From assembly GCF_000374145.1 (NCBI RefSeq), contig NZ_KB893653.1, positions 195,495 to 259,494 of the forward strand: a stretch of DNA of 64,000 nt, in the 5' to 3' direction. Source of the stretch: Neomegalonema perideroedes DSM 15528 (GTDB lineage Bacteria > Pseudomonadota > Alphaproteobacteria > Rhodobacterales > Rhodobacteraceae). The position numbers and the translations under genes were made by a program. Below, one piece after another: positions 53,007 through 61,809 of the stretch; positions within the stretch are counted from its first letter, which is position 1; each line of letters begins with the position of its first letter. A model generated the notes under the pieces. The model was given only the letters and a program-made list of their open reading frames with translations. It ran no database searches and was not told the DNA's origin.

Positions 53007-55444
53007 AATTTGAGTCTTCGCACGAATCCGCCCGCGCCGTCCACTTCGATCTCTTCGCCGGAGATCAGCCAGGCCGTCGCGCCCTTCAGCCCGACCACGC
53101 AGGGAATCCCCAATTCCCGCGCCACGATGGCCGAATGCGAGAGCAGACTCCCGCGCTCCACCACGAGGGCGGAGGCGTTGGCGAAAAGCGCGATCCAGCC
53201 GGGATCCGTATGGGGCGCTACGAGGATCTCCCCCGGCGCGAGGTTCTCCTTGCGGGGATCGAGGATGATCTTCGCCGCGCCGCGCGCCAGACCCGCCGAA
53301 CAGCCGGTTCCTTTGCGCTCTTCGTCTCCCCCGATTCTGGAATCGCGCAGGCCGGAGGCGCGGGGCGCCGCAAGGGCTCGGTCGAGGCCAATCAGCGCCG
53401 CCCCTTCGATCCTCAGCCGGGCGGGCGGCGCGGGCCGCGCCAGAGACCCGGCCTCGGCGGCTTTGCGCAAGGCGACGAGCCCTTTCAGATCAAGATCCGC
53501 GCCGAAGCCCTCGACGGCGCCGAGAAGCTCCAGATGCGTGAGATGCAGAACATCGCGCGGGGCCTCCAGCTTCCCCGCCGAGGTCAGCCGCGCGCCCATC
53601 TCCAGAAAGAGCCTGCGGGCGCGCCCGAAGATGCGGGTGCGCTCGAAGCGGAGGTTCTCGCGGTGCCGCACGAGGGTTTTCGCCTGAGCCAGCCTGCGCC
53701 GCGCCAGAAAGCGCCAGACGGGCCGTTTCGGCGCGATCTCCTTCAGGCGGGCTTTCACATCGGCCTCGGTCAGAGGCGGCGGCGGGCCTGCGGATTCAGG
53801 CTTTCCGGCGGCGGCGAGAACCGCCGCATGCAAAGGGCGCGGATCTGCGTCGAGGGTCACGCTTTCGAGCTTCAGCTCCTCGGCGCAGCGGTCGGCGAAT
53901 TTGGCGAGATAGCTCGCCAGAGGCGGCCCCAGCGCCCCCGCCGCCAGAGCCTCGGAATCGTTCGCGCGCAAAGCCTCCATGAGGGCGGGATCGCGGCGGG
54001 CGAGGGCGCCCATCTCGCGGATGCGCTTCGCCGGTTCGGCGGAGACGATGTCTCCTTGGCCGATCATCACGTCGTTATGCAGCGTCAGGCCCCGGTCGCC
54101 GCCCGCCGTCTCCAGCATCTTCCGCGAGGAGCCGAAGGCGATCATGCAGAGAAAATCATTGACCAGCGGCGCGTCCCATTTTTCGAGCAACTGCGCCTCG
54201 ATGCGGCGATATTCCTCCGCCAGAGCCGAAAGCGGCAGAGCCTTCAGCTCTTCGGCGGGGCGGGCGAGGGCGGCTTCAAGCCGAGTCTCGAAGAGGCGGA
54301 TGCGTCCGGGCAGACGCAGCCACTCCCAAAAGAGCCTCAGCCCCGCGCCGCCGAGCCGGGCGTATTCCCCAAAGCGCGCGAAGCCCTTGGCGGGGGGCGG
54401 CGTCAGCCGGGCGAGGAGATCGGCGGGCAAGGGCTCGTCGAGGCCCATCATGCTATCCATGAATTGGGCGTTGAGCCGCGCGCCGGGCAGCAGGCCGAGC
54501 GCCTTCCGCCAATTGGCGAGGTTGTAATAGACTCGCCCATCCGCCCGCGCGAGGAGGTTCTCCAAAACCTCCCGATGATCGGAGATCGTTTCGCGCTTCA
54601 CGCCGAGCAGCCCCAAAAGCCGCTGATAGACCCGCGCATAGACATATTGCGCGAAACCATAAGTCAGCGTGGAGACCACCCCCGGATAGCTCTCCACGAT
54701 GTTGGAGTTGTCGAAGACCGTCAGCGCCGGATCATGAGAGGCGGGCAGGGTGGTGATGGGCCGCGCCTGAAGCAGCCAGAGCTTTTCCCCTTCGAAGGCC
54801 CATTCGAAGTCTTGCGGCCCCTTGAGCTTCGCCTCCAGCGCCTTGCCCAGATCCGCCAAGGCTTTCAGGTCGGCCCCGGTCAGAACATGCGGGCCTTGGC
54901 TGGCGGGCGTCGCATGGCCTTGGGCGTCGAGGCGCCAATCCTCGCCCTCGACCTCGCCGCCGACGAGCTTGTCGGCCAGCCCCTCCACCGCCGAGATCAG
55001 CAAGACGCCGCGCTCGCCCGTCACCGGATCGGCGGTGAAGGCGACTCCGGCGGCGCGCGGCGCGATCATCCGTTGCGCCAGCACGGCGGGGGCGCCGCCT
55101 TCCGGGTCGAGGCCCCGCGCCGCGCGATAGGCCCTCAGGGAGTCCGTGAGGCCGGAGGCCCGCACTTGGCGGGCGGCTTCGGCCACGCCCTCGGCGGGGA
55201 TGTTGAGCAAAGAGAGGAATTGTCCGGCGTGGGAATGGCTCGCGCCGTCCTCCTCGCGGCCTGAACTGCGCACCGCGTAAGGCCCCGGACCTAGCGCCGC
55301 CAAGGCCTCGGCCAGATCGGGCGTCTCACCCTCCAGAACGAAGAAAGGCGGAATCTCAAAACCCTCCGCCTGAAGCCGCGCCAGAGCCGCCGCCTTGCCG
55401 CCCGCCCGCGCGGAATCCCGCGCCGCTTCTCCAGTCAGGATCAT
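53003..55444 (-). CDS. PEP-synthase-like phosphotransferase lacking the PEP barrel (rifampin-phosphotransferase-like)
   Basis: 813 residues. The N-terminal ATP-grasp domain (about 1-231) has AVRSSGREEDGASHSHAGQF (58-75), AGVAFTADPVTG and LQARPIT. The middle region (about 232-720) has DNSNIVESYPGVVSTLTYGF and unique sequence. The C-terminal phosphohistidine domain (about 735-813) has GSLLSHSAIVARELGIPCVVG with the catalytic His near 770. There is no C-terminal PEP-binding barrel; the middle domain stands where rifampin phosphotransferase binds its substrate. ATP, a phospho-His swing and an acceptor alcohol are the expected chemistry. Calling it PEP synthase would be misleading. Confidence 0.82.
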   Translation of the reverse strand: MILTGEAARDSARAGGKAAALARLQAEGFEIPPFFVLEGETPDLAEALAALGPGPYAVRSSGREEDGASHSHAGQFLSLLNIPAEGVAEAARQVRASGLTDSLRAYRAARGLDPEGGAPAVLAQRMIAPRAAGVAFTADPVTGERGVLLISAVEGLADKLVGGEVEGEDWRLDAQGHATPASQGPHVLTGADLKALADLGKALEAKLKGPQDFEWAFEGEKLWLLQARPITTLPASHDPALTVFDNSNIVESYPGVVSTLTYGFAQYVYARVYQRLLGLLGVKRETISDHREVLENLLARADGRVYYNLANWRKALGLLPGARLNAQFMDSMMGLDEPLPADLLARLTPPPAKGFARFGEYARLGGAGLRLFWEWLRLPGRIRLFETRLEAALARPAEELKALPLSALAEEYRRIEAQLLEKWDAPLVNDFLCMIAFGSSRKMLETAGGDRGLTLHNDVMIGQGDIVSAEPAKRIREMGALARRDPALMEALRANDSEALAAGALGPPLASYLAKFADRCAEELKLESVTLDADPRPLHAAVLAAAGKPESAGPPPPLTEADVKARLKEIAPKRPVWRFLARRRLAQAKTLVRHRENLRFERTRIFGRARRLFLEMGARLTSAGKLEAPRDVLHLTHLELLGAVEGFGADLDLKGLVALRKAAEAGSLARPAPPARLRIEGAALIGLDRALAAPRASGLRDSRIGGDEERKGTGCSAGLARGAAKIILDPRKENLAPGEILVAPHTDPGWIALFANASALVVERGSLLSHSAIVARELGIPCVVGLKGATAWLISGEEIEVDGAGGFVRRLKL

Positions 55445-56373
55445 GAGCCGCCTCCGGTCAGAAAGGGCGCGAAGCCCGCCGCCGCATAGCAGAGCAAGAC
55501 CCAAAGCCCCGCCATGAGGTCGAGGCGCTTGGCGCGCTCCGGCGTCGCGGAGTTCACGAATCCCAGCCCCGCCATCAGCGCCGCGAGGGCTGAGGCGGTC
55601 CCGATCAGCGCGACCACGCCGAAAGAGCCCATCGCCCAGCCCACCCAGAGCAGCGCCGCCCAAGCCAGAGTCACGGCGCCCATCCAGATCCGCGTCGCGC
55701 GCTGCGGTCCCCAGAGGCCGGAATAGCTCTCGACGCCGGGACGTTCGCTTTGCGGCGCCCAGATCTTGCGCCCGATCTCCAGCACGCAGCCGTTGACGAA
55801 GCTCAGCGCCAGAAATCCGCCCAAGCCCGCCGGAGGCCGCCCCGCCGCCGGAAGCCATTCCATCGCCGTCACGAAAAGGTCGATCAGCGGCATGATGAGC
55901 ATATGCGAGAGCAGATAGAGGATCGGCCGCGCCTTGAGCCATGCGGGGGCGCCGAATTCGGCGGTCATCAGCGCCAGCCAGACCCAGACCAGAGCCAGAG
56001 GCCCCAAGAGCCGCCCATCCACGCCGAGACTCGCGGCGATCATGACCGCGCCCGCGCCAAGCCCGAGATTGCGCAAAAGCCCGAGCGTCACCAGCCCGCG
56101 CGGGACGGGCCTTTCGGGCCGGAAGCGCGAATCCTCCTCATGATCTTTGAATTCGTCGCAGACGCGCATTTGAAAGAAGATCGCGATCATGCAGAGCCAA
56201 GCCGCAAGATAGGCCCAGATCCCCGGCGCGGACCTGCCGCCCAGATGGGCCGAGACGCTCAGACTCGCCGCCGAGAAGGCCGCCAGCAGGATTCCGCTTT
56301 TCACCAGCGGAAACCGCTCCGCTTGATAGATCCAGAGCCTGCGCGCGAGGCTCAAACCGGCTTCGGCGCTCAT
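55441..56373 (-). CDS. UbiA-family prenyltransferase
   Basis: 310 residues, eight or nine hydrophobic segments. The first aspartate motif is MRVCDEFKDHEEDSRFRP (about 69-86), in the place of NDxxDxxxD. The second, in the loop after segment 6, is EIGRKIWAPQSERPGVESYS, with Glu/Lys rather than DxxxD. Members transfer prenyl groups from diphosphates to aromatic or lipid acceptors. The altered second motif suggests an unusual donor or acceptor. ATG 56373 overlaps the HMGR stop (ATGA). Confidence 0.82.
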   Translation of the reverse strand: MSAEAGLSLARRLWIYQAERFPLVKSGILLAAFSAASLSVSAHLGGRSAPGIWAYLAAWLCMIAIFFQMRVCDEFKDHEEDSRFRPERPVPRGLVTLGLLRNLGLGAGAVMIAASLGVDGRLLGPLALVWVWLALMTAEFGAPAWLKARPILYLLSHMLIMPLIDLFVTAMEWLPAAGRPPAGLGGFLALSFVNGCVLEIGRKIWAPQSERPGVESYSGLWGPQRATRIWMGAVTLAWAALLWVGWAMGSFGVVALIGTASALAALMAGLGFVNSATPERAKRLDLMAGLWVLLCYAAAGFAPFLTGGGS

Positions 56374-57776
56374 GACAGGGCCTCGCCTTCAGAGCCTTCG
56401 CCGATCCTAACGGATCGTTCAAAGGCTCGAAGTTTTTCCGTGGTCGCATTTTCGCGACGCGAAGCCTGATCGGCTTCGCTGGACAATGCTCTGGGCGCGC
56501 GTCTGGCGAGACTCGCATGGGCGCGGGTGAATTGCCCCGAGGCTATGGCCGCGATGATCGAGATCTCGCCGCAGAGGCAGAGCGCCGCCGTCACCTCCGC
56601 CAGAGCCGCCGCCTTGCCCTCGCCTTGCAGCCCGAGGATGCGCAGAGCCGCCGCCTGCGTGGGCAGGCCCGTCCCGCCGCCCACCGAGCCCACGAGGATG
56701 TTCGGCAAAGTGGCCGAGAAGAACAATCCGTCTTCGCGCGGCTCCATGCGGGTGAAGCCCACGGCGGATTCCGCCACGCAGGCGGCGTCTTGCCCGGTGG
56801 CGATGTAGAAGGCCGCGAGTCCATTGGCGTAATGGGCCTGCGCCCCGATCTGCCCCGAGAGCAGCGCCCCCAGATTGGCCATGCGCCCATAGGCCAGCAT
56901 GGCTTCCGGCTCGGCGCGCAGATGGCGGCGGATCAGCTCATGGGGCAAGGTCACGCTGGCCGTGACCTTGCGTCCGCGCCCGGCCAGAAGCCCCAGATGG
57001 CTGGCTTTCTTATCGCCGGAGAAATTCGCCTCGACGAAGGCGTGCAGCGGCTTCACGGGCGTATGCGCGAGGATATGGTCGCAGAGCGCCTGCGTGGCGA
57101 TGGTGGCCATGTTCTGGCCCGCCGCGTCGCCGGTGGCGTAGCGGCAGAGCAGAAAGACGCAATCGCTGTCGAGGACCGGCTCCAGCGAGATCAGTTTCCC
57201 GTGGCGCGTGGTGGCCTCGGCGGCGGCTTTGAGGGCCTCCGCCTCCCGCGCGACCCAATCCACGAAGACGCCCGCCTCCAGAATATCGGCGAAGAGGAAG
57301 CCGGGGCTGCGCAGGACGCCCTCGCCGAGCAGCGCCGTCGCGACGCCGCCCGCCCGGCTGATCGCCTCGGCGCCGCGTCCATAGGAGGCCACGAGCGCGG
57401 CCTCCGTCGTGGCGAGCGGAATGAAGAAATCGCCGCGCGCATTGAGCCCCAGCACCCGCAAAGGCCCGATGACGCCCATGGGCAGCTTGGCGCGTCCGAT
57501 GAAGTTTTCGATGTTGCGGCTATAGAGCGGCGCGGCTTCGAGATCCTCCGGCCCGGCGAGGATCTCGCGATCTTCGGCGGAGGCGCCGCTTTCGGCCTCC
57601 AGCCTTTCCCAGAAGCGCGCGAGATTCGTCGCCGAAGCCTCGCGGGCGGGGCGCAGGGGCCGCGTCGGCTCGGCCGTCGGCGAGGGCGTGAAATGGGCGC
57701 GCGCTCCGGCTATGGAGTCGAAGACCCGCCGCAGACGCTCCAGCATCGCTTCGACGTGAGAGGGAACGATGGCCAT
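56370..57776 (-). CDS. Hydroxymethylglutaryl-CoA reductase homologue (class I-like)
   Basis: 468 residues. ENFIG (90-94), LATTEAALVAS (Glu125), GDAAGQNM (216-223), NFSGDKKAS (Lys256/257), TGQDAACVAES (Asp330), VGSVGGGTGLPTQ and QFTRAH (His420) reproduce the catalytic Glu, Lys, Asp and His of HMG-CoA reductase. GDAAGQNM stands for GDAMGMNM of the class I NADPH enzymes. Family enzymes reduce HMG-CoA to mevalonate with two hydride transfers. Most alphaproteobacteria use the MEP route, and no other mevalonate gene is in the window, so another acyl-CoA may be the substrate. It is first in the operon; upstream lies the 54-bp repeat. Confidence 0.87.
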   Translation of the reverse strand: MAIVPSHVEAMLERLRRVFDSIAGARAHFTPSPTAEPTRPLRPAREASATNLARFWERLEAESGASAEDREILAGPEDLEAAPLYSRNIENFIGRAKLPMGVIGPLRVLGLNARGDFFIPLATTEAALVASYGRGAEAISRAGGVATALLGEGVLRSPGFLFADILEAGVFVDWVAREAEALKAAAEATTRHGKLISLEPVLDSDCVFLLCRYATGDAAGQNMATIATQALCDHILAHTPVKPLHAFVEANFSGDKKASHLGLLAGRGRKVTASVTLPHELIRRHLRAEPEAMLAYGRMANLGALLSGQIGAQAHYANGLAAFYIATGQDAACVAESAVGFTRMEPREDGLFFSATLPNILVGSVGGGTGLPTQAAALRILGLQGEGKAAALAEVTAALCLCGEISIIAAIASGQFTRAHASLARRAPRALSSEADQASRRENATTEKLRAFERSVRIGEGSEGEALS

Positions 57777-57860
57777 GGCTGCCCCTGCGCTTCCGCCAGA
57801 AGGCGGATTTCGCCGGAAGCTTACATCATCGGCTCGAAAGGCGGAAACTCTCCCAACGGA

Positions 57861-57984
57861 GCGCGATCCGGACGGGACGTCCGGGTGAAGCGCGCGACCA
57901 AACCAAAGGCCGAAGCGCGATCCGGACGGGGCGTCCGGGTGAATCGCGCGACCAAACCAAAGGCCGAAGCGCGATCCGGACGGA
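57861..57984. repeat. 54-bp tandem repeat with nested inverted repeats upstream of the HMGR operon
   Basis: The unit starts GCGCGATCCGGACG at 57861, 57915 and 57969: two full copies (52 of 54 bases identical) and a partial third. Each full unit contains CCGGACG-NNN-CGTCCGG, a seven-base hairpin. Copy 2 also has outer arms GCGCGAT and ATCGCGC, making a two-level stem, and in copy 1 the second outer arm is altered. It lies between the secreted-protein gene (57999) and the operon start (57776). It may be an operator array, leader structure or REP-like element. Confidence 0.85.
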
Positions 57985-57998
57985 CCGGAACGGTCGTT

Positions 57999-58466
57999 TT
58001 AAGGCGCGTCTTCGGCGGGGGGCTCGAAGCCTTCGGGCGGATCTTCGTCCGGCGTCGGCTCCTCCTCTTCGTCGGGCGGGAGCGGCGCGCAGCTTTCGGC
58101 GGCGGCGCTCAGCACCGCGAAGCCGTAGACATGGCGGCTCAGCAAAGCCGAGGAGGCGCCCGAGCCATAGGCTTCTTCGGCGGCCTGAGCCGCAAGGGGG
58201 TCCAGCCCCGAGAAGCTCAGGGCGGCGGCGGTGACGGGCATGTCGGGATAGGTCTCCGCCAGCCGTTCGACCCGCTCGGAGAGGCAGGCGCAGAAGCGTC
58301 GCGCGGGAATCAAAGGCTTGTCGGGCACGCCCCAGATGACCTGAAACCTCGGGCAGGCGGGGGCGAAGCTCAGGCGCTCCGGGGCCTGCGCGAGGGCGGG
58401 CGCGGAGAAGGGCGCGAGAAGCCCCGTCCAGAGGACGAGCGTCGCCGCGATTCGGCGTCTGGTCAT
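57999..58466 (-). CDS. Secreted protein with an acidic, Pro-rich tail, unknown function
   Basis: 155 residues. A signal peptide ends APALAQ (cleavage near residue 27). The mature part has a CPRF and FCACLSERV region, so a disulfide is possible, and the last 30 residues are acidic and Pro-rich (PPDEEEEPTPDEDPPEGFEP). No family recognised. GGGGAGA upstream of the ATG is a good ribosome site. It is on the same strand as, and upstream of, the HMGR operon, separated from it by the repeats. Confidence 0.75.
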   Translation of the reverse strand: MTRRRIAATLVLWTGLLAPFSAPALAQAPERLSFAPACPRFQVIWGVPDKPLIPARRFCACLSERVERLAETYPDMPVTAAALSFSGLDPLAAQAAEEAYGSGASSALLSRHVYGFAVLSAAAESCAPLPPDEEEEPTPDEDPPEGFEPPAEDAP

Positions 58467-58579
58467 GGAAGTCTCCCCTGAGTCGGCGCGTGAGTCGGCG
58501 CGCGGCGGGGGCGACTCCAGCCGCCCCGGACCCCTTTCGTCAAGCGGCCCGCCGGGAAGGGCGGGCCGGGATCGGGCCT

Positions 58580-60244
58580 TCAGCGGGCGAATTTCTTATA
58601 TTTCAGCCGCTTAGGCTCGACCGAATCCGGGCCGAGGCGCCGGATCTTGTCCTTCTCGTAATCCTCGAAATTGCCTTGGAACCATTCGACGTGCGAATCG
58701 CCCTCGAAGGCGAGGATATGGGTGCAGATGCGGTCGAGGAACCAGCGGTCATGGCTGATGACCACAGCGCATCCGGCGAAGTCGAGCAGAGCGTCCTCAA
58801 GCGCGCGCAGAGTCTCCACGTCGAGGTCGTTGGTCGGCTCGTCGAGGAGCAGCACGTTGCCGCCCGATTTCAGCAGCTTGGCCATATGGACGCGGTTGCG
58901 TTCGCCGCCCGAGAGGATCCCGACCTTCTTCTGCTGATCGCCGCCCTTGAAGTTGAAGGCGCCGACGTAAGCGCGGCTGTTCATCTCGGCGTCGCCGAGC
59001 TTGAGCACGTCCAGCCCCTCGGAGATCTCCTGCCAGACGGTCTTATTCGGATCCAGCGCGTCGCGGGACTGGTCGACGTAAGCGAGCTGCACCGTGTCGC
59101 CGAGGGTGATCGCCCCGGCGTCTGGCTGCTCTTGTCCGGTGAGCATGCGGAAGAGCGTGGATTTGCCCGCGCCGTTCGGCCCGACCACCCCCACGATGCC
59201 GCCCGGAGGCAGCGCGAAGGTCAGGCCGTCGATGAGCAGGCGGTCGCCGTAGCCCTTCACCAGACCCTCGGCCTCGATCACCTTGCCGCCGAGGCGGGGG
59301 CCGTTCGGGATGATGATCTGAGCCTGTCCGATGCGGTCGCGCTCGGATTGGTTCGCCAGATCCTCATAGGCGCTGAGGCGGGCCTTGGACTTGGCCTGAC
59401 GCGCCTTCGGCGAGGAGCGCACCCATTCCAGTTCGCGCGCGAGGGTCTTTTGACGGGCGGCGTCGTCGCGCTCCTCCTGCGCGAGGCGCTTGGCCTTCTG
59501 CTCCATCCAGCTGGAGTAATTGCCTTCCCAGGGAATGCCCTTGCCGCGGTCCAGCTCCAGAATCCAGCTCGTGATCTGGTCGAGGAAGTAGCGGTCATGG
59601 GTCACGATGAGGATCGTGCCCTTATATTCGATCAGATGCTTTTGCAGCCAAGCGATGGTCTCGGCGTCGAGATGGTTGGTCGGCTCGTCGAGGAGCAGCA
59701 TCTCCGGCGCTTCGAGCAGCAGCTTGCAGAGCGCCACGCGGCGGCGCTCGCCGCCCGAGAGCGTCGCCACGGAGGCGTCGTCGGGAGGGCAGCGCAGGGC
59801 CTCCATGGCCACGTCCACCTGAGAATCCAGATCCCAGAGGTTTTGCGCGTCGATCTGATCCTGAAGCTGGGTCATCTCCTCCATGAGCTCGTCGGAATAT
59901 TCCTCGCCGAGCTTCATCGAGATCTCGTTGAAGCGGTCGAGCAGGGCCTTTTTCGGCGCCACGCCCTCCATCACGTTCTCGCGCACGGTCTTCGTCTCGT
60001 CGAGCTTGGGCTCCTGAGAGAGATAGCCCACGCGCGCGCCTTCGGCGGCCCAAGCCTCGCCCGAGAAATCCTTATCCTGCCCGGCCATGATCCGCAGCAG
60101 CGAGGACTTGCCCGCGCCATTGACGCCGATCACGCCGATCTTCACGCCGGGAAGAAAGGAAAGCCTTATGTTTTCAAAGACTTTCTTGCCGCCCGGATAG
60201 GCTTTGGACACGCCGTCCATATGATAGACGTATTGATAGGCCAT
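58580..60244 (-). CDS. ettA: Energy-dependent translational throttle protein EttA (ABC-F)
   Basis: 554 residues: two ABC ATPase domains without membrane segments and a linker (about 240-300) corresponding to the P-site tRNA interaction motif. Walker [14 protein letters not shown] and [13 protein letters not shown], signatures [11 protein letters not shown] and [11 protein letters not shown], Walker [15 protein letters not shown] and [14 protein letters not shown]. EttA gates the first peptide bond according to ATP/ADP ratio. Start is supported by homology ([19 protein letters not shown]). It is divergent from the secreted-protein gene at 60492. Confidence 0.95.
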   Translation of the reverse strand: MAYQYVYHMDGVSKAYPGGKKVFENIRLSFLPGVKIGVIGVNGAGKSSLLRIMAGQDKDFSGEAWAAEGARVGYLSQEPKLDETKTVRENVMEGVAPKKALLDRFNEISMKLGEEYSDELMEEMTQLQDQIDAQNLWDLDSQVDVAMEALRCPPDDASVATLSGGERRRVALCKLLLEAPEMLLLDEPTNHLDAETIAWLQKHLIEYKGTILIVTHDRYFLDQITSWILELDRGKGIPWEGNYSSWMEQKAKRLAQEERDDAARQKTLARELEWVRSSPKARQAKSKARLSAYEDLANQSERDRIGQAQIIIPNGPRLGGKVIEAEGLVKGYGDRLLIDGLTFALPPGGIVGVVGPNGAGKSTLFRMLTGQEQPDAGAITLGDTVQLAYVDQSRDALDPNKTVWQEISEGLDVLKLGDAEMNSRAYVGAFNFKGGDQQKKVGILSGGERNRVHMAKLLKSGGNVLLLDEPTNDLDVETLRALEDALLDFAGCAVVISHDRWFLDRICTHILAFEGDSHVEWFQGNFEDYEKDKIRRLGPDSVEPKRLKYKKFAR

Positions 60245-60491
60245 CTTGCGGAGATCCCCGGAGTTTTTGGGTCGATTCGGTCATGCGGAAAGGCCCGGCT
60301 CAGGGGTCGGGCGTCCTGAAGGGGTTGTAGCCCCCCCGCGTCGCGGGCGCAACGCGTCTTAACCTCATGTGGCCTTCAGGAGACAGACGCTCCCTCGCGA
60401 GGCGGACTCGCCGCACGCGCCATTGAAGCGGGCGCAACCAAACCTTTATCTTTCCCGACAAGCTCGCGACCCCCCGCAGGAGGAGCCTCTT

Positions 60492-61343
60492 ATGATTCGT
60501 CAGATTCCGCGCTTCGCGCCGACCGCCTTCGCCGCCCTTCTCGCTTTCGGCGCCGCGCCCGCTTCCGCCCAGACCGCCGATCCTTCCGTCGACCTGATGC
60601 TGCAGGCGCTCGGCGCGGGCCTTCCGGCCTCGGCCGCGCCCCAGCTCGTGCAGAACGCCGACGTCTGCGCCTCGCGCGGCGGACAGATGATGGCCACCAC
60701 CAGCGGCGCGCAGGTTTGCGTCGGCGGCGTGGCCGCTCCGGGCGCCGCCGCGCAGCTCGGCGCGGTTTCTCTGCCCGGCGTCGAGGCGATCCGCGTCGAA
60801 TCCACCTCCATTCCCGGTCAGGGCGTGGTGCAGCAGCCGGTCGCCTTCACGGCGGTGCCGCCCTCGGTCGTGGTGACCTCGACCCAGACCGCGCCGATCG
60901 TTCAGGCCCCCGCGCCCGCCGCGATTCCGCAGCCTCCGGCTCAGGACGCCTTCGCGCCCCAGTTCGCCGCCCCCGCTCCGGCCTTCCAGCCGGTCCCGGC
61001 GCCGCAGCAATTCGCCGCCCCCGCCCCGGCTCCGCAATTCGCGGCTCCGGCCCCGCTTCCGGCGGCTCTGCCCTCCACGACCAGCGTGACGACCACCCAG
61101 AGCTTCGTCTCGCCGACCTATAGCGCCCCGACGGCTTCGGCGGGCTCCGAGGGCTTCGTGACGCTGAATCTGCAAGAGGATCCGGTCGCCTCCGCGGCTT
61201 GCCGCGAGCAGGGCGGAATCTCGGCCCATGCTCTGGACGGCCGCTTCCTCTGCCTGACCGGCGACATCTACCGGAGCCTCTCCGTTCCGGCGCAGCAGGT
61301 TCTGCCCGCCTCGATCGTCACGACGGCGCCCGCCGCCCAGTGA
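60492..61343 (+). CDS. Secreted Pro/Ala-rich protein with repeated segments (copy A of a secreted pair)
   Basis: 283 residues. AGGAGG nine bases upstream fixes the ATG. A signal peptide ends ASAQ (about residue 27). The first part has a DVCASRGGQMMATTSGAQVCVGG loop with two Cys, then a Pro/Ala/Gln-rich spacer (PAPAFQPVPAPQQFAAPAP-type, about 130-195) and a second loop with ACREQGG and RFLCLTG. Two Cys-loop domains joined by a linker are thus visible. The family is unknown; the neighbour at 61810 has comparable Cys pairs. Confidence 0.7.
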   Translation: MIRQIPRFAPTAFAALLAFGAAPASAQTADPSVDLMLQALGAGLPASAAPQLVQNADVCASRGGQMMATTSGAQVCVGGVAAPGAAAQLGAVSLPGVEAIRVESTSIPGQGVVQQPVAFTAVPPSVVVTSTQTAPIVQAPAPAAIPQPPAQDAFAPQFAAPAPAFQPVPAPQQFAAPAPAPQFAAPAPLPAALPSTTSVTTTQSFVSPTYSAPTASAGSEGFVTLNLQEDPVASAACREQGGISAHALDGRFLCLTGDIYRSLSVPAQQVLPASIVTTAPAAQ

Positions 61344-61809
61344 TCCGGTCCTGATCCGGACTTTCTGAAGGGATCCGCCCGGAGCGGGAGGCGCGCCTCC
61401 CGCGCGGCCTGACGCCTTCGCGCCGCCTCTCAGGCGAAGAGGCGGCGGGGCGGAGTGATTCGCGAAAAGCCGCACGCCATGCGCGAACCCCTGTGGGGGA
61501 ATCGCGCATGGGAACATTTTGATTCGCATTCGGAGAATAATTTTTCGAAACCTATCCGTAAGGATAGGGCTCGGAACGTTCTTTTGTGCGCCGCCGCATC
61601 CGTTGGAAGGCGGAATATTTTTTGTAATAAAAACAATTCGAATTGCGGCGTTTTCATGGTCGCCGCGACCTATTTTCACGTCTTGTCAAAACTTTCGCCT
61701 CAGACTCCATCCCTACGGATCAGCCGGGGGGGGTTGGCCTCTTCATCATTTTCCGCCCTACATGGAACGGCGGGTGACGAGAGCGCGAGCTTCATCAAGG
61801 AGTATGTGA
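61344..61809. other. Low-G+C intergenic region upstream of the second secreted protein
   Basis: 466 bases with no believable gene. The part from about 61500 to 61710 is much richer in A/T than the window. It holds CCTATCC-GTAA-GGATAGG (61551-61568), a seven-base hairpin, the palindrome CAATTCGAATTG (61634-61645), and long A/T runs at 61610-61640. AAGGAG at 61797-61802 is the ribosome site of the gene at 61810. Probably a long 5' leader or regulatory region. Confidence 0.55.
61385..61402. other. Eighteen-base GC palindrome after the secreted-protein gene
   Basis: CGGGAGGCGCGCCTCCCG is a perfect palindrome 41 bases after the stop at 61343. There is no T-tract after it. It may be a transcript end structure or a protein site. 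Confidence 0.45.

Noticed and set aside
53003-55444. Annotation as phosphoenolpyruvate synthase
   Set aside because: The ATP and His domains are there, but the C-terminal PEP/pyruvate barrel is missing, so that reaction is not supported.
57861-57984. CRISPR array
   Set aside because: The repeats are contiguous 54-bp units with no unique spacers and no cas genes nearby.
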